Below the pieces are notes generated by a model. That model worked only from the letters and a program-made list of their open reading frames with translations, was not told the DNA's origin and made no database searches. Positions 1 to 8,907 of a stretch of DNA of 64,000 nt are shown here, one piece after another (positions within the stretch are counted from its first letter, which is position 1; each line of letters starts with the position of its first letter). The DNA is from an uncultured Paracoccaceae bacterium. Its GTDB lineage: Bacteria; Pseudomonadota; Alphaproteobacteria; Rhodobacterales; Rhodobacteraceae. Made by a program: the position numbers and the translations under genes. The stretch covers positions 28,888 to 92,887 of the forward strand of contig CANMPD010000014.1 of the NCBI GenBank assembly GCA_947499635.1, read 5' to 3'.

Positions 1-458
1 TTTTGTCTTACGGCACGGCCACTCAGCTGGGGGAATTGGACACCAGTGTTGGTGTCAGCCAGGGCGAAAGCGGCGAAAGCGTGTTGATCGGGTCTTTGCA
101 ATATGATCATGCCTTTAGTCAGCGCTCTTCGCTCACGGCCTTGGCCCTGCGCAGAGTGTCCTCGACGACCGATCTGGAAGACCGTGCTGTAACGCGCGCC
201 TCATTGTCCTTGCAACACGTCTTGACGGCAAATGCGAGCTTGGGATTGAATGTCAGCTACAATGATATCCAAACTCTCACCAATTCTAATGATGACAGCG
301 ATGCAACAAACCTGTCGCTGTCTTTGAATTACGCGCTTACAGAGGATGTTACCTTGGTCACAGGCTATAGTTTTCGCGAAAGTCGCGACAACGGCACGAC
401 AGCCCAGTCAAACAGCGTCTTTTTTACATTAAGCCACGCTTTCACTTGGCTTAACTGA
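1..458 (+). CDS. C-terminal part of an outer-membrane beta-barrel protein (5' end outside window)
   Basis: An open frame enters at the left edge and stops with TGA at 456-458, leaving about 151 residues. The sequence alternates polar and hydrophobic residues in stretches such as LGLNVSYNDI, LSLSLNYALT and TLVTGYSFRE, the pattern of amphipathic transmembrane beta strands, and it ends in a strand with an aromatic residue close to the C-terminus. Outer-membrane proteins of this kind often accompany exosortase and exopolysaccharide loci. The next gene starts 7 bases downstream on the same strand, so it is probably the first visible member of an operon with the rhomboid protease and perhaps xrtD. 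The true start and any N-terminal domain lie outside the window, so the exact family cannot be named. Confidence 0.6.
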   Translation, partial: LSYGTATQLGELDTSVGVSQGESGESVLIGSLQYDHAFSQRSSLTALALRRVSSTTDLEDRAVTRASLSLQHVLTANASLGLNVSYNDIQTLTNSNDDSDATNLSLSLNYALTEDVTLVTGYSFRESRDNGTTAQSNSVFFTLSHAFTWLN

Positions 459-465
459 TCCGATC

Positions 466-1140
466 ATGCAATCGGACCCCTCAGGAGGTAACCTTCCAGA
501 AACACGTGTGATTTATCGCACCTTATGTGGGGTCGTTTTGCTATGTCTCTTGCCAGAGATCTGTATCCAGATGGCGCCGTTATGGGGGGATACGCCCGAA
601 CGTCTGCGCCGCGGCTTTGAAAGCTATGCCGCGTTCTGGCCGGGGTTGTTACGTGACTGGCGCCCCAATTACCCGATGCAAGCGCTGACCATGTTTCTGA
701 GTTATTCCTTTTTGCACACAGGCCTGTGGCATTTAGGATTTAACATGTTCACCATGTGGTCTTTGGGGTTTCTGGTCATCGAAGGCAGCAGCCCTAAGCA
801 ATTTTTGCTGATTTATGCGAACTCGGCCATAGGCGGGGCTGTGGGCTATGCTCTTTTGGCGCAATCGCCTTATCCGATGGTGGGTGCTTCTGGATCGCTG
901 TTTGGACTTGCCGGGGCCCTGATCTGGTTGGGCTGGCAGAACTCAAGCGCGACACAGTATCGTTGGAGCATGTTTATCTGGCAAAGTTTCGTCCTGATTT
1001 TAATGAATGTTGTGATGTATTGGGCCATGGATGGACAGCTTGCATGGCAAACCCATTTGGGTGGGTGTCTGACAGGCATGGGAACCATGGCGCTTTTGGC
1101 GCGATTAAAAAACGGCCGTGACCCAGAAAATCAATCCTGA
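466..1140 (+). CDS. Rhomboid-family intramembrane serine protease
   Basis: This is a 224-residue polytopic membrane protein with the rhomboid signature: HLGFN (His89, Asn93) in an early helix, the catalytic GASG motif with Ser142 (residues 140-143), and a catalytic His197 in THLGG of a later helix. Rhomboids cleave substrates within or next to transmembrane segments in the inner membrane. It lies 7 bases behind the barrel-protein gene and 173 bases before the exosortase gene. A role in processing exosortase substrates or envelope proteins is inference from position only. No good ribosome-binding site precedes the ATG at 466. An AGGAGG at 483-488 lies too far from the in-frame GTG at 508 (19 bases), so the start is uncertain. 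Length and motifs match ordinary bacterial rhomboids. Confidence 0.85.
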   Translation: MQSDPSGGNLPETRVIYRTLCGVVLLCLLPEICIQMAPLWGDTPERLRRGFESYAAFWPGLLRDWRPNYPMQALTMFLSYSFLHTGLWHLGFNMFTMWSLGFLVIEGSSPKQFLLIYANSAIGGAVGYALLAQSPYPMVGASGSLFGLAGALIWLGWQNSSATQYRWSMFIWQSFVLILMNVVMYWAMDGQLAWQTHLGGCLTGMGTMALLARLKNGRDPENQS

Positions 1141-1313
1141 TTTGATTTCCCTCATAATTGAGTTAAAATTTACCAATGTTCACGAAGATGTTTGAGAATT
1201 CGGCGAAAAAATGAATATAGATGGGCAATCAAGGCTGACCTAGTGTTCATTATCCTGTAAATTGTTGTGAACACCTACCATCAGTATATTTCCTATGACG
1301 TCTGGGTTTCACA

Positions 1314-2909
1314 ATGTCTTCTATGCCTGCTCCTGCCCCTTTTTGGAATTCCTTCACATGGCCGACCGCCGGATTTTGGAGCTTTCTGGCACTGAATATC
1401 GTCGCCATTCCGATTTTCTGGATTGGATTTGTTGACCTTGCCGAAAGCTGGGGCACGCCGGAATATAGCCATGGGCCGCTGATCCCTATTATCTCTATGT
1501 ATCTCTTTCTGCGCGAGTTGCGCCAAGGCCCGCCTTTGCCAAAAGTGGTCACGGACCGCGGCCCGGGGCTGTTGGTCGGTGCAGGTGCTTTGGTGCTGGC
1601 ATTAATAGGGAATTTGGCCCGTATCCCTGATATTGTGACCTATGGTTACATCTTTTGGGTGGCGGCTGTGGTGCTGGTGCTCTTTGGTTGGAAGCGGGGG
1701 CGCACCCATATGCTGCCTGTATTCCATCTGGTCTTTATGCTGCCGTTGCCACAGTTTGTGTACTGGAAATTGACCACAATATTGCAGGGCATTAGCTCGG
1801 AATTGGGTGTGTATTTTGTACGCCTGGCCGGTGTTCCGGTTTTCCTTGAAGGCAATGTGATCGACCTTGGGGTTTATAAACTTCAAGTTGCCGAAGCCTG
1901 CTCTGGTCTGCGTTATCTGTTCCCGATTCTCAGCTTTTCCTATCTGTTTTCGATTCTCTATCGTGGTCCAATCTGGCACAAAGCTGTGCTGCTGTTGGCT
2001 GCGGCGCCTTTGACGGTCTTTATGAATTCGGTCCGCATCGGTGTGATCGGGATTTTGGTCAACAGCTATGGCATCGGTCAAGCCGAAGGGTTTTTGCACT
2101 TCTTTGAAGGCTGGGTCATCTTTATCAGCTGCATCGCGATCCTGTTCATGATGGCATGGGCCTTGCAGCGCTTTACCGATGAGCCACGCCCGCTGTCCGA
2201 AGCAATTGACCTAGACACAGATGGTCTGGGACCCCTCGCAATGACGGTAACCCGGACTCGTTCGACTGCGGCGCTTTATGGTTTGGTGGCAATGACAGCC
2301 GTGTTCAGTGCCGTATGGATGAGCGACCCAGGTGTGAAAATCGCCACGATTGATCGTCAGCCTTTTGCCATCTATCCACGTCAGTTTGGCCCATGGTCTG
2401 GATCCACCAGTTCCTTGGACAAAGAGATCGAAGAGGTATTGGCCGCCGATGACTATCTGAACGCAAGCTACGCAGCCCCGGGTCAAGCCGATGCTGTGGG
2501 CATGTTCGTGGCCTTTTATAATAAACAGACCGAAGGGCAGGGGATCCACTCGCCTGAGGTATGTTTGCCGGCTGGGGGCTGGGAAATCTATTCCTTGGAA
2601 AATAAAACCGTTCATATGCCTGATACGGTTTACGGAAGCTTTGACGTCAACCGTGCGGTTATCCAAAACGGCGTTCAAAGCCAGTTGGTGTATTACTGGT
2701 TTGAGCAGCGCGGCAAACGCATGACCAATGATTTCAAAGCAAAGATGTCTGTTCTGTCCGACAGCTTTACACGGGGTCGCTCTGACGGTGCTCTGGTACG
2801 TTATATCACCCCGATCCGCCCAAATGAGACCGAGGCCGATGCCGAGGCACGCTTGCAAGACCTGATCTCTCATAGCTTGAAGCGCTTGCCAGAGTTTGTA
2901 CCAAACTAA
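1314..2909 (+). CDS. xrtD: VPLPA-CTERM-specific exosortase XrtD with fused EpsI domain
   Basis: The 531-residue protein has an N-terminal exosortase module of about eight membrane segments (residues 20-285) carrying the sortase-like catalytic set: Cys196 in EACSGLR, Arg241 in NSVRIG and His262 in [10 protein letters not shown]-terminal EpsI-type periplasmic domain (about 310-525) includes [12 protein letters not shown]. Exosortase-EpsI fusion is the XrtD architecture. XrtD enzymes recognise a VPLPA motif followed by a membrane helix and basic tail, cleave there and probably transfer the protein to an envelope acceptor. A protein with exactly that tail is encoded convergently at 3092-3538, which supports the assignment. 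The gene ends in a strong terminator at 2938-2968. The ATG at 1314 has only a weak ribosome-binding site. Confidence 0.93.
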   Translation: MSSMPAPAPFWNSFTWPTAGFWSFLALNIVAIPIFWIGFVDLAESWGTPEYSHGPLIPIISMYLFLRELRQGPPLPKVVTDRGPGLLVGAGALVLALIGNLARIPDIVTYGYIFWVAAVVLVLFGWKRGRTHMLPVFHLVFMLPLPQFVYWKLTTILQGISSELGVYFVRLAGVPVFLEGNVIDLGVYKLQVAEACSGLRYLFPILSFSYLFSILYRGPIWHKAVLLLAAAPLTVFMNSVRIGVIGILVNSYGIGQAEGFLHFFEGWVIFISCIAILFMMAWALQRFTDEPRPLSEAIDLDTDGLGPLAMTVTRTRSTAALYGLVAMTAVFSAVWMSDPGVKIATIDRQPFAIYPRQFGPWSGSTSSLDKEIEEVLAADDYLNASYAAPGQADAVGMFVAFYNKQTEGQGIHSPEVCLPAGGWEIYSLENKTVHMPDTVYGSFDVNRAVIQNGVQSQLVYYWFEQRGKRMTNDFKAKMSVLSDSFTRGRSDGALVRYITPIRPNETEADAEARLQDLISHSLKRLPEFVPN

Positions 2910-2937
2910 AAAACGCGACATCAGCACATATATATAT

Positions 2938-2968
2938 AAGGCAGGGGGAATGTTTCCTCTGCCTTTTT
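2938..2968 (+). terminator. Rho-independent terminator of xrtD
   Basis: A 12-bp stem with two G-T pairs (AGGCAGGGGGAA pairing with TTTCCTCTGCCT) has a two-base centre and runs into a T run. It starts about 29 bases after the xrtD stop codon. Confidence 0.85.
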
Positions 2969-3022
2969 GTCTGTATCCTATGGCCTGAACACGCGCCCCG
3001 CACACATATAACCCTGCAAATG

Positions 3023-3056
3023 AAAAAGCCCCGAACGGGAGAGCTCGGGGCTTTTA
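3023..3056. terminator. Bidirectional terminator between xrtD and the VPLPA-CTERM gene
   Basis: The inverted repeat AAAAGCCCCGA / TCGGGGCTTTT has 11-bp arms around a 10-base loop. It is flanked by A on the left and T on the right, so it can act on both strands. It sits just beyond the stop codon of the minus-strand VPLPA-CTERM gene (3092) and is also a back-up for xrtD. Confidence 0.85.
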
Positions 3057-3091
3057 GAAAATGTAGGTCACGAATATAACGTGATGTGCCT

Positions 3092-3538
3092 TTAGGCAGC
3101 CAGTTTGTCTTTACGACGACGCCCAACAAAACCTGCACCAAACAGAGCAGTTGCCATCAAAGGCAGTGCAGCTGGAAGCGGAACAGGTGAGATTGACAGC
3201 GATACATTTGTTTCACCGCTGAACAGGCCCAACGAGGAAACGAATAGCGAATACAGGCCAGCTTCTAATGTGTAGCTGCCGGCTTCATCACCTGTTGTGA
3301 AGGAGATGACGCTGTCGTCAAAGTCGGTCTGGTCCAGAAGCGCATAAAATGGATCGATCTCTGTACTAGACACGGCGATATCGACCGTGGACTCTTCGTC
3401 CAGAGTGAACGAATAAACAAACGGTGCGAATAGGCTGACCGTTGGGTCAAAGCTAACGCTTGTAGAAGCCTGAGCTGATGATCCGGCACCCAAGGCCAGG
3501 GCCCCAACCAGGGCGGCAGTCTTGAAAGTGTTTTTCAT
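3092..3538 (-). CDS. VPLPA-CTERM sorting-domain protein (XrtD substrate)
   Basis: This 148-residue secreted protein has three parts. An N-terminal Sec signal reads MKNTFKTAALVGALALGAG and continues to SSAQA. A central region of about 90 residues is rich in Ser, Thr, Asp and Phe. The C-terminal sorting signal consists of PVPLPAALP, a hydrophobic helix (LMATALFGAGFVG) and a basic end (RRRKDK). This is the VPLPA-CTERM arrangement recognised by XrtD, which is encoded convergently next door. The start at 3538 was chosen because it opens the signal peptide and follows AAGG at suitable spacing; the longer frame to 3634 adds residues unlike a signal. It is the only VPLPA-CTERM tail I found in the window, so it is probably the dedicated partner. 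The function of the mature part is unknown; it could be a matrix or surface protein. Confidence 0.88.
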   Translation of the reverse strand: MKNTFKTAALVGALALGAGSSAQASTSVSFDPTVSLFAPFVYSFTLDEESTVDIAVSSTEIDPFYALLDQTDFDDSVISFTTGDEAGSYTLEAGLYSLFVSSLGLFSGETNVSLSISPVPLPAALPLMATALFGAGFVGRRRKDKLAA

Positions 3539-4463
3539 AAGTCTTACCTTTGTTATGTCATGCCTAAGGCACAACGATTTAGACATATAGATTCTGATGG
3601 AAACGGATCGGTGTACACGCATTTGCCTGCCCACCGTTAATCAGTCCACACAAGGATCACATGTACGTGTGATTCTACTAAATTTTCTGATAAATTTCAG
3701 GCTTTTTCGGCGCGGAGGTGATTTTTTTGCCTGAATGCGCAATATATCGCTCAAAAATCACCGTTTTGCAGCTTATATCGGCGTAAAATATAAATATGTG
3801 ATCAAATAAATTTAGCGCCACATAAATAATAAAGCTGACGGGCTAAAGCAGAATCATTTTTCTGTCTGGGCCTATATTCTTCCACATATATCATGGGGTG
3901 GTATAGCTCATAACCTACCTCTGTGGTTTTTGCACATTCACCTTAAGAAACTATTTTCAGGGGCAGGGTTTTATTACGTGCGTTTTAAAAACATGTTTTC
4001 ACATTAAAGCGATCACGTTTTAATTTTCCAATCCCAAAACTTTATGTTTTTCGGTATATATTGAAAATGCGGCCTTTATTCATTTTATCGATTAAAATCA
4101 ATACTATATGATATTAATGGTTAACGGGGTGGATGTGCACTCTGCTCAAAGAACACTTTCTCGAGGGTGATATGTTTCGCTGTATTAATTGGGGTGACCG
4201 CATCCCATTAGATCAATTAAAAGTTGCGCAGACCCGTAATTTGCTATTTTTTTAACCTGTATCCATAAGTATATTAACCTATATTAAGGATATAAATAAA
4301 TTTTGACGTTAATTTGTTGAAACTCCCCTCCGCCCTGATATGAATTAATTGTAGTTACTAAAATACGAATCAGAGTGGCGTCATGTGTGTTTGATCAAGC
4401 TCTGCGGCGCCAGTAGGCGCACTTAGCTTAACGAGTCTTACGTTATCCTTTTAGGGGGGATAC
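3539..4463. other. AT-rich intergenic region, upstream of the VPLPA-CTERM gene
   Basis: No convincing protein gene is visible over about 920 bases. The segment is much richer in A and T than its surroundings. It holds a dyad at 3656-3673 (ATCACA, six bases, TGTGAT) about 120 bases upstream of the minus-strand VPLPA-CTERM gene, an 8-bp palindrome GTGTACAC at 3611-3618, and, at its right end, a promoter-like pair leading to the small frame at 4464. It probably carries divergent promoters. Horizontal insertion is also possible given the composition. Confidence 0.5.
4317..4344 (+). promoter_or_regulatory. Predicted sigma-70-type promoter upstream of the 4464 small frame
   Basis: TTGAAA at 4317-4322 and TATGAA at 4339-4344 are separated by 16 bases, close to housekeeping consensus. 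Transcription would begin near 4351, giving a leader of about 110 bases that includes a GC-rich potential hairpin around 4405-4425. Confidence 0.35.
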
Positions 4464-4643
4464 ATGTTACCTTTTAAAACTGCTGTTCCAGCCGCACCTT
4501 TTGCAGCTATGAACGCGAACCCAACGTCCACTAAGGCCCGTGTCGCTGTTGGTTGCCCATCTACCCCGGGCGACGCCTTTACAAGCTTCACATCCAAAGT
4601 GCCCACAGACGGCAATTTCATCCCCGCTTTGACTGGTCTTTAG
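4464..4643 (+). CDS. Candidate small protein of 59 residues, unknown function
   Basis: An ATG at 4464 follows the strong Shine-Dalgarno-like run AGGGGGGA at 4453-4460, three bases before the start. The frame runs 59 codons to TAG and encodes an Ala/Thr/Pro-rich peptide beginning MLPFKTAVPAAPFAAMNANP. Its composition is clearly more GC-rich than the AT-rich DNA on both sides. A promoter-like pair lies about 120 bases upstream, and an imperfect hairpin follows at 4662-4687. I do not recognise the sequence, and no membrane segment or signal peptide is obvious. A minus-strand frame overlaps the same bases but lacks a good start context. It may be a real small gene, a leader peptide, or a fragment of an older gene. 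Confidence 0.35.
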   Translation: MLPFKTAVPAAPFAAMNANPTSTKARVAVGCPSTPGDAFTSFTSKVPTDGNFIPALTGL

Positions 4644-5132
4644 AATTTGACCTCCTCTTGCTGGCTTATCAATCTGTCTGATAGCCATCCAAGTTTGATC
4701 AATTATTGGGCCTGAATATAACGCGGGCCTCTGATCCGGTAGAAACCGATTAGTTACGCATAAATTGTACATACATCGTTGTTAGACAGGCCGAATAAAG
4801 AGTAGCCGACCACAGTTTGAAGACACCATAGCCCAATATTGCATCCCGTAATGCTGCACCTGCACATCATGTGCTACAAAAATCGCCAAACGCGTAAAAA
4901 TTTAAATGATTTTGAGTCAAAGCCATAAAACAAATATACAAATAACAGTGAACATGATAGGTAAGGTAGTATGATACGAATATTTTGTGACCTCCATCAC
5001 ACCTCCTGCTAATTTATATTTTGCTTGTAAAGTTAAGGACTTATCAGAGTTCTCCGCTTTCTTGGCTTTTAGTTCTAACCCTGTTGCATCTACGTCTTGC
5101 AGCCTATGAAACACTCCCGAGGTTCAACGCTC
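4644..5132. other. Intergenic region upstream of the first priming glycosyltransferase gene
   Basis: About 490 bases with no convincing gene. An imperfect hairpin (TGGCTTATCA / TGATAGCCA, 4662-4687) lies just after the small frame and lacks a T run. The remainder is AT-rich and presumably contains the promoter for the sugar transferase gene; no clear operator was seen. Confidence 0.4.
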
Positions 5133-5840
5133 ATGACCTTACGATTTGATCCAAATTATCACGCTATCCCTGCAGAATCGGCGGATTTCCCCGCTTTGAG
5201 TCAGACTAATGTTCAGCGCACTTCGCGGCGTCGCAGCATCTACCGTCGGTGGGGTAAGCGCACGCTTGATATTACGCTGGTTTTGCTGGCCGCACCTCTT
5301 ATCCTCCCTCTGTTACTGCCTGTGATTGCACTGGTTGCTATGGATGGCGGGCGTCCGTTTTATTCACAAATGCGTATTGGCCTGAATGGCAATTCTTATC
5401 GCATGTGGAAATTGCGTTCGATGGTGCATAACGCCGAAGAAAAACTTCAAGAATACATCGCAAGCAACCCCGCTGCCAAAGAAGAGTGGGATCGCGATCA
5501 AAAGCTTAAGCAAGACCCGCGCATCACAAAAATGGGTCGCTTTATCCGCAAAACATCCATGGATGAACTGCCTCAGCTTTGGAACGTCCTCATGGGCGAG
5601 ATGAGCATTGTGGGTCCACGTCCTATGATGGAAAACCAACGCAGCCTTTATCCAGGCAAGCATTACTTTGCAGTTCGCCCTGGCATCACAGGTCCTTGGC
5701 AAGTATCTGCACGCAATGAAAGCACATTTGCAGAGCGCGCCCATTACGACACCAGCTATAACCGTGGCCTGTCGTTCCGCGAAGATCTGCGCCTGATTGC
5801 GGCAACTGTATCTGTTGTATTCAAAGGCAGCGGTCACTGA
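5133..5840 (+). CDS. ExoY-type undecaprenyl-phosphate sugar phosphotransferase (priming enzyme)
   Basis: The 235-residue protein has the bacterial sugar-transferase fold. A basic N-terminus (RTSRRRSIYRRWGKR) precedes one hydrophobic segment (LDITLVLLAAPLILPLLLPVIALVA). The cytosolic catalytic part contains WKLRSM, DPRITKMGRFIRKTSMDELPQLWNVL, MSIVGPRPM and a C-terminal RPGITGPWQVSAR. These enzymes transfer a sugar-1-phosphate to undecaprenyl phosphate, the first membrane step of exopolysaccharide repeat-unit synthesis. The start at 5133 follows GAGG at 5119-5122; an in-frame ATG at 5097 would add 12 residues but has no ribosome-binding site. It is one of two priming transferases in the window (see 11765). 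The gene ends at a bidirectional terminator shared with the convergent glycosyltransferase gene. The sugar specificity is not readable from sequence. Confidence 0.92.
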   Translation: MTLRFDPNYHAIPAESADFPALSQTNVQRTSRRRSIYRRWGKRTLDITLVLLAAPLILPLLLPVIALVAMDGGRPFYSQMRIGLNGNSYRMWKLRSMVHNAEEKLQEYIASNPAAKEEWDRDQKLKQDPRITKMGRFIRKTSMDELPQLWNVLMGEMSIVGPRPMMENQRSLYPGKHYFAVRPGITGPWQVSARNESTFAERAHYDTSYNRGLSFREDLRLIAATVSVVFKGSGH

Positions 5841-5866
5841 AGCTTCGCTGCCCAATAAGACTGTTT

Positions 5867-5899
5867 TTAAAAGACCGCGCCGTTTTGCGCGGTTTTTTT
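5867..5899. terminator. Bidirectional terminator
   Basis: The stem ACCGCGC / GCGCGGT encloses a short T-rich loop. It is followed by seven Ts on the right and preceded by an A run on the left. It lies between the convergent ends of the priming transferase (5840) and the glycosyltransferase (5914). Confidence 0.85.
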
Positions 5900-5913
5900 A
5901 TGGATCACAAGAT

Positions 5914-7158
5914 TTACAGCCGGATTGGATCTAAATGCGGCACCAGCGCATTTATCTGTGCAATATGTTCGGGCAGACAGCGTGTCAGAAAATCATACGT
6001 TTCCACCACATGTTGACGCGCATTGAGGCCAAGGTGCGCAAAATCCTGCGGACGCGCAAGAATATCGCTCACTTGAGCAGCCAATGCGCTGGGGTCAAAG
6101 AAATCCACCAACATACCGGTTTCTCCGTGGGTCACAGCCTCGCGTACCGGAGCGACATCTGCTGCCACAATGGTGGCCTGCATCGCCATTGCCTCAAGCA
6201 AAGACCAGCTTAGAACGAAAGGCATCGTCAGATAGATGTGACACCGGCTCAGCTGGATAATGCGACACAGATCCGCATATGGGACGCGGCCCAAGAAATG
6301 CACACGGCTCCAGTCAACACGATCCCCAAGTTCCGTCTCCATCTCTCCACGCAAACCACCCGGATGATCGCTGTCGCGACCATAGGAGACCTCATTCCCA
6401 CCAATCATCAAAATACGCGCGTTGGGACGGGCGGCTTGAATCTCGGGCAGGGCGCGCATCATGATGTGAAACCCACGGGCACGTTCCATATTGCGGGCAA
6501 TATAGGTCACCACCTCATCATCGCGGGTCAAAGGGGCATCTAGACGGCCAAGTTCCACCGAAACATCCCCATTCGGGCCTAGCTTGTCGGTGCGGATGCC
6601 ATCATGGCAGACATACATGTGATTGTGAAACAGTTTGGGAAACCGATCGCGTTGCCAATAGGTGGGGGCGTGACCTATGTCGACCACCGGCATATTCAAA
6701 CATGGCACGACATTGCGGGCCCGGTTGAAATATGCGGAATGTGCGCTCAGAGGTTCTTCTTGGTCAAAGCCAACCATGCCGCCGGTCATATTATAATAAT
6801 ATTCAAAAAAACCGATGATCGGCACGTCGGGCCATAGATCTTTGAGAAAGGACATCTCGCCCCACCCCGTATGCCCGAGGATGATATCTGGGCGAAACCC
6901 TGTGTCACGCGCATAGGTTTGCAGCGCCCGCACTGCGCCAAATCCTGCGCCTGCGGCCGTTTCCCAATCTTTGGACAAACCAAAAGCCTGCGCATCTGGT
7001 TTGTGAAACGGCTTATACGTCAACCGCGTCACACCGGAAATATCGGGACCTTGGCGTTGGGTCAGGAACACCAATTCATGTAAGTTTTGCCCAACCAGAA
7101 ACTGGATTAATTCGCGGTACTGGCCGGGCATATTTTGATGAACAAAAAGGATCTTCAT
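5914..7158 (-). CDS. Glycosyltransferase family 4 (GT-B fold)
   Basis: This 414-residue enzyme has an N-terminal GT-B lobe starting MKILFVHQNMPGQYREL with DIILGHTGWGE. The C-terminal nucleotide-sugar-binding lobe carries RNMERARGFHIMMRALP, HFLGRVPYADL and the GT4-type acidic motif SWSLLEAMAM, followed by VAPVREAVTHGETGMLVDFFD. Such enzymes transfer a sugar from a nucleotide donor to a lipid-linked glycan in the cytosol. It is the last gene of the minus-strand operon rmlC-rmlB-rmlD-rmlA-GT, beginning 6 bases after rmlA ends. The position suggests, but does not prove, a rhamnosyltransferase using the dTDP-rhamnose made by its neighbours. Confidence 0.85.
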   Translation of the reverse strand: MKILFVHQNMPGQYRELIQFLVGQNLHELVFLTQRQGPDISGVTRLTYKPFHKPDAQAFGLSKDWETAAGAGFGAVRALQTYARDTGFRPDIILGHTGWGEMSFLKDLWPDVPIIGFFEYYYNMTGGMVGFDQEEPLSAHSAYFNRARNVVPCLNMPVVDIGHAPTYWQRDRFPKLFHNHMYVCHDGIRTDKLGPNGDVSVELGRLDAPLTRDDEVVTYIARNMERARGFHIMMRALPEIQAARPNARILMIGGNEVSYGRDSDHPGGLRGEMETELGDRVDWSRVHFLGRVPYADLCRIIQLSRCHIYLTMPFVLSWSLLEAMAMQATIVAADVAPVREAVTHGETGMLVDFFDPSALAAQVSDILARPQDFAHLGLNARQHVVETYDFLTRCLPEHIAQINALVPHLDPIRL

Positions 7159-7164
7159 CCGGAG

Positions 7165-8040
7165 TTACTTCACCAAGCCTTTGAGATACTTACCATATTC
7201 GTTTTTCTTAAGCATCTCTGCGCGCTTTGCCAAATCTGCATCAGAAATCCAACCCTGCTCATAGGCAATTTCCTCAAGGCAGCCGGTTTGCAGACCCTGA
7301 CGGGTGGTGAGGGTTCGCACAAAATTACCTGCATCCAACAGTGAGGCATGGGTCCCAGTATCAAGCCAAGCATAACCGCGGCCCATAGTCTCCACCGACA
7401 ATGTGCCATCATCAAGATACATCTGCAAAAGATCCGTGATCTCCAGCTCGCCGCGCGGTGACGCTTTGACCGCTTTGGCACGTTCTGGCGCGGTGGAGTC
7501 CAGAAAATACAATCCCGTGACCGCATAGTTTGACGGCGGCACCTCGGGTTTCTCGATAATTTCGCGCGCTTTGCCGTCGGCGTCAAAATCCACCACACCG
7601 TAACGTTCTGGATCGGCCACGTGATAGCCAAACACTGTGCCGCCAACCTCTTTGCTGTCCGCGGCGGCCAGAATATCCGGCAGACCGTGCCCAAAGAAGA
7701 TGTTATCACCCAGAACCAGTGCCGAGGGCGCGCCGTCCAGAAAGTCTTCGGCCAGAATGAACGCTTGCGCCAGACCGTCCGGCGAAGGCTGCACAACATA
7801 GGTCAGCGCCACACCCCATTGGCTGCCATCACCCAAAGTCCGTTTGAACTGGTCTTGGTCCTGCGGCGTGGTGATGATGCAAATCTCACGGATGCCTGCC
7901 AGCATCAACACCGAAATCGGATAGTAGATCATGGGCTTGTCATAGATCGGCAGCAGCTGTTTCGACACGCCCATGGTGATCGGATAAAGCCGCGTGCCAG
8001 AGCCGCCGGCCAGAATAATACCTTTACGCTGCGTGCTCAT
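7165..8040 (-). CDS. rmlA: Glucose-1-phosphate thymidylyltransferase RmlA
   Basis: The 291-residue protein has the nucleotidyltransferase signature [10 protein letters not shown] (11-20) followed by [22 protein letters not shown], then LGDNIFFG and [17 protein letters not shown], all typical of RmlA. It joins glucose-1-phosphate and dTTP to give dTDP-glucose, the first step of dTDP-L-rhamnose synthesis. Its start overlaps the rmlD stop by 4 bases (ATGA at 8037-8040), indicating translational coupling in the rmlCBDA operon. Full length and no motif loss. Confidence 0.97.
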   Translation of the reverse strand: MSTQRKGIILAGGSGTRLYPITMGVSKQLLPIYDKPMIYYPISVLMLAGIREICIITTPQDQDQFKRTLGDGSQWGVALTYVVQPSPDGLAQAFILAEDFLDGAPSALVLGDNIFFGHGLPDILAAADSKEVGGTVFGYHVADPERYGVVDFDADGKAREIIEKPEVPPSNYAVTGLYFLDSTAPERAKAVKASPRGELEITDLLQMYLDDGTLSVETMGRGYAWLDTGTHASLLDAGNFVRTLTTRQGLQTGCLEEIAYEQGWISDADLAKRAEMLKKNEYGKYLKGLVK

Positions 8041-8897
8041 GCGGTCTCTCCCAAATCTTTTAAAATAACGGCCAGACTGCGGGTCCAGTCAGGCTGTGCA
8101 ATGCCAAAAACAGTCTCTAATGTTGAGCAATCCAGCCGCGAATTCAGCGGACGTGCTGCCGGCGTCGGATAATCCGTGGTTGGAATATCGACCACCTCGC
8201 AGGTCAAATGCGCCTGTGCAAAGATCTCGCGGGCGAAATCAGCCCAGCTTGCCAAAGGGGCGCCTTGGAAATGATAAATGCCGGATTTGTCCGGCGCATC
8301 CATCAACTGCTTGGCGATGCTAAGACAGGCAAGCGCCAGATCCCGTGCCGGTGTTGGCGCGCCGATTTGATCAGCAATAATCGTCAACTTGTCACGATCC
8401 GCACCGAGGCGCAGCATGGTTTTGATAAAGTTATTGCCATGGGCCGAAACCACCCAAGAGGTGCGCAAAATGGCATAAGCTCCTCCTGCGGCAACCACCG
8501 CCTCGTCGCCCGCCAGCTTTGTCCGCCCATAGGCGTTGATCGGGGCGGTTGGCGCATCTGTTGACCAAGGTTCTGTACCGGTGCCGTCATACACATAATC
8601 GGTTGAGACATGCACAAAGGGCAGGCCACGTTCGGCGGCTGCTTTGGCCAGGGCCGCAGGGGTTGTGGCATTAACCAACAAGGCCACCGCCTCGTCCTCT
8701 TCGGCCTTATCGACCGCCGTGTAAGCTACCGCATTGATCACCGCATCGGCGTCGGTTTTGCGGATCCATTCGGCACAGGCCTCAGGGTTGGTGAAATCCG
8801 CATCCTCAAGCCCGCGCATCTCAAGGGTGATATCCCCGGCTTGCAGTTGTAATTCCTGACCCAATTGGCCAATTTCGCCAAAGACGAGAAGTTTCAT
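8037..8897 (-). CDS. rmlD: dTDP-4-dehydrorhamnose reductase RmlD
   Basis: The 286-residue short-chain dehydrogenase-type reductase has a GxxGxxG cofactor motif (GEIGQLG, 7-13) and the catalytic Tyr123/Lys127 pair in YGRTK, with [11 protein letters not shown] in between. RmlD reduces dTDP-4-keto-L-rhamnose to dTDP-L-rhamnose, the final step of the pathway. The start at 8897 ([10 protein letters not shown]) places the nucleotide-binding motif at the N-terminus; an upstream in-frame ATG at 8951 lies inside rmlB and is unlikely. It begins 10 bases after rmlB ends and its stop overlaps the rmlA start. Confidence 0.96.
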   Translation of the reverse strand: MKLLVFGEIGQLGQELQLQAGDITLEMRGLEDADFTNPEACAEWIRKTDADAVINAVAYTAVDKAEEDEAVALLVNATTPAALAKAAAERGLPFVHVSTDYVYDGTGTEPWSTDAPTAPINAYGRTKLAGDEAVVAAGGAYAILRTSWVVSAHGNNFIKTMLRLGADRDKLTIIADQIGAPTPARDLALACLSIAKQLMDAPDKSGIYHFQGAPLASWADFAREIFAQAHLTCEVVDIPTTDYPTPAARPLNSRLDCSTLETVFGIAQPDWTRSLAVILKDLGETA

Positions 8898-8907
8898 ATC
8901 AAATCCC

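Noticed and set aside
2211..3005. Long minus-strand frame (264 codons) antisense to xrtD
   Set aside because: Shadow of the exosortase/EpsI coding sequence; no domain, and it crosses the xrtD terminator.
4467..4772. Minus-strand frame of 101 codons overlapping the candidate small gene
   Set aside because: No ribosome-binding site, no recognisable motif, and it overlaps a plus-strand frame with a much better start context.
4917..5114. Minus-strand frame of 65 codons
   Set aside because: Low-complexity end, no start signal, in an AT-rich promoter region.
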